Source: Muscardinus avellanarius (lineage: Eukaryota > Chordata > Mammalia > Rodentia > Gliridae). From it: 64,000 nt of DNA. Position 1 is the first letter of the stretch; the number at the start of each line of letters is the position of its first letter. The notes below the pieces were generated by a model. It worked only from the letters and a program-made list of their open reading frames with translations, was not told the DNA's origin and made no database searches. This document shows positions 62,721 to 64,000 of the stretch, in pieces. The position numbers were made by a program, and so were the translations under genes. The DNA lies in assembly GCA_963383645.1 (NCBI GenBank), contig OY726569.1, positions 73,510,635 through 73,574,634 of the forward strand, read 5' to 3'.

Positions 62721-62853
62721 ATTTTTTATTTTGAAAGTCTCACTAAATTGCTGAGAAACCTCGCTAAATTGCTGAGGCTAACCTCAAACCTGTGACCTCT
62801 TGTCTTAGCCTCCAAGGTTCTGTGACTGCAGGCATGCACCACCAGGCCCAGCT
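62721..62853 (-). mobile_element. B1-like half of a dimeric SINE
   Basis: TATTTTTTATTTTGAAAGTC linker then B1-like half ending GCACCACCAGGCCCAGCT; no ID half. Confidence 0.78.
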
Positions 62854-63854
62854 CCACCCCAAGTAATCTTACCCCCAGTCAGTCTCCCCACAACCCTGCA
62901 GCCCAAACCCAGAAGCCCACAGGCGCAGGACTTGGTGTCCTCAACCCCAGGAGACTCCCACAGCAAGACCTAACCCTGCCTGCCGTCCCCAGCCCCTCCT
63001 ACACAAGCTCCTGGGGTTTCTCTCCACCCTTCCTAAGATGGCTCTTGAGAGGATATTTTACTTTCCCAGACGAGCTCAGCGATGCAATTTCACCTCCTAA
63101 GAGGTTACACTAATTGCTCTTCCCAGAAGAAAACCCTCAGAGGTTTTCCTTGTGGTGGAATAGGAGGTTTGAAAATTATATGTTCGGGCACCAGTAGGGT
63201 TACTATAGTAAGCCTGTTCACAGATGGCCGCACTGGAGAGCAAGGGCGCCGCCTGCTGGTGCGCCGCGAGACTCCAGGGGACGGGGTGAATCGCAGGATC
63301 TTTGAGAGACAGCACAAGAACGTCCTGTCTCCCATTCATCTTGATATTTCCCAAGACAAGAGTGATGCCTGATGTATTGACTTCCACATACATAAACTGT
63401 GTGATTTCTAGGGTAGAGAGAGTATTAGATACAGTTTATAAACACGAAGGGAAAATGATGTATAGTGTTTGTGTATGTGTGTTTAGGGCTCAGAAAGTGA
63501 TACCCCAAAGAATGCAGGCACCTTAGCAGGAGGCGTACTTTGAACTATAGGAGCTGGAAAAGGCCTCAGAGCAGTTCCTCTTTAACCTTCTGCTCCACTG
63601 TCTCCCCTTATCCCTTTATTCCCCATAAAGGGATTCCTAGATATCAAAATTCCTCTTCCGTAAATGATGTCCCTTTTCCGGGGAAGACCCTAGAGCCAGG
63701 AGGAAGAAAGGAGCCCAGAGAGGTGGAGAAGAGTCTGCACAGACAGGCCCTGCTAGTCATTTCTCAGTCTACCCACCAGACGCAGCCCCGGGTCCAGCCA
63801 CACTTCCATGGGGCCGGCCATCTTTCATGGACCCGAAGCAAAAAGCTAAGCAGC
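62854..63854. other. Unique intergenic block with a CTCF-like site
   Basis: Overlapping open frames on both strands between 63082 and 63393 look like chance. Contains AAGATGGC (63037), but no CpG island. No exon recognised. Confidence 0.45.
63245..63259 (-). promoter_or_regulatory. CTCF-like motif, minus orientation
   Basis: CCAGCAGGCGGCGCC on the minus strand fits the 15-base core at 14 positions. Confidence 0.62.
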
Positions 63855-64000
63855 ACCCTAGCGTGTGACTGCACACACCAAGGCCCCGCACTCGGCGGGC
63901 TGAGGCAGGAAGATCGCAGGTGCGAGGCCAGGCCAGCCTCAGCGACTTATCGAGATCCTTAGCAACCTAGACCCTGTCTCAAAAAAAAAAAAAAAAAGCT
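63855..64000 (+). mobile_element. B1-like SINE running to the window edge
   Basis: GCGTGTGACTGCACACACC, GGGCTGAGGCAGGAAGATCG, CTAGACCCTGTCTC, A18. Any ID half would lie outside the window. Confidence 0.78.

Overview
The window is mammalian nuclear DNA, almost certainly from a rodent. The main sign is a very abundant dimeric SINE: a 7SL/B1-like left half, an A-rich linker, and a right half resembling a tRNA-derived ID element with an internal deletion. This layout matches the B1-dID type known from squirrel-related rodents (squirrels, dormice, mountain beaver). The clade is inferred from repeat type; species cannot be told by eye.

Only one protein-coding gene can be supported: ZFP36L1 (BRF1/TIS11B), a tandem CCCH zinc-finger mRNA-decay factor, on the minus strand. 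Coding exon 1 is at 23617-23670, the intron at 21403-23616, coding exon 2 at 20443-21402, and the 3'UTR runs to about 18560. The protein is intact (337 residues). A TATA box (23827-23833), stacked GC boxes (23952-23977) and a large CpG island (about 23.2-26.5 kb) form the promoter. In human the gene lies between RAD51B and ACTN1, both tens of kilobases away; no exon of either was recognised here.

Layout: 1-18.0 kb is SINE-rich intergenic DNA downstream of the gene, with MIR copies, an old L1 3' end and a DNA-transposon fossil split by SINEs. 18.0-26.9 kb is the gene and its CpG island, free of recognisable SINEs. 27-35.3 kb is AT-rich and built from old antisense L1/HAL1-like pieces and a Tigger-like transposon, all riddled with SINEs. 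35.3-48.8 kb has longer unique stretches, including SINE-poor DNA at 44.5-48.8 kb with a palindromic ETS/IRF-type motif and an orphan CpG island (47.78-48.45 kb) carrying a YY1-type motif. 48.8-64 kb returns to SINE, MIR and microsatellite-rich DNA, with two CTCF-like motifs near 59.5 and 63.2 kb facing one at 45.1 kb.

The region reads as one immediate-early-type RNA-decay regulator with a large upstream non-coding landscape. No operon, CRISPR array, tRNA, rRNA or novel protein system was found. The most unusual items are a short polyadenylated retrocopy of unknown origin (36918-37028), the orphan CpG island, and the nested SINE architecture.
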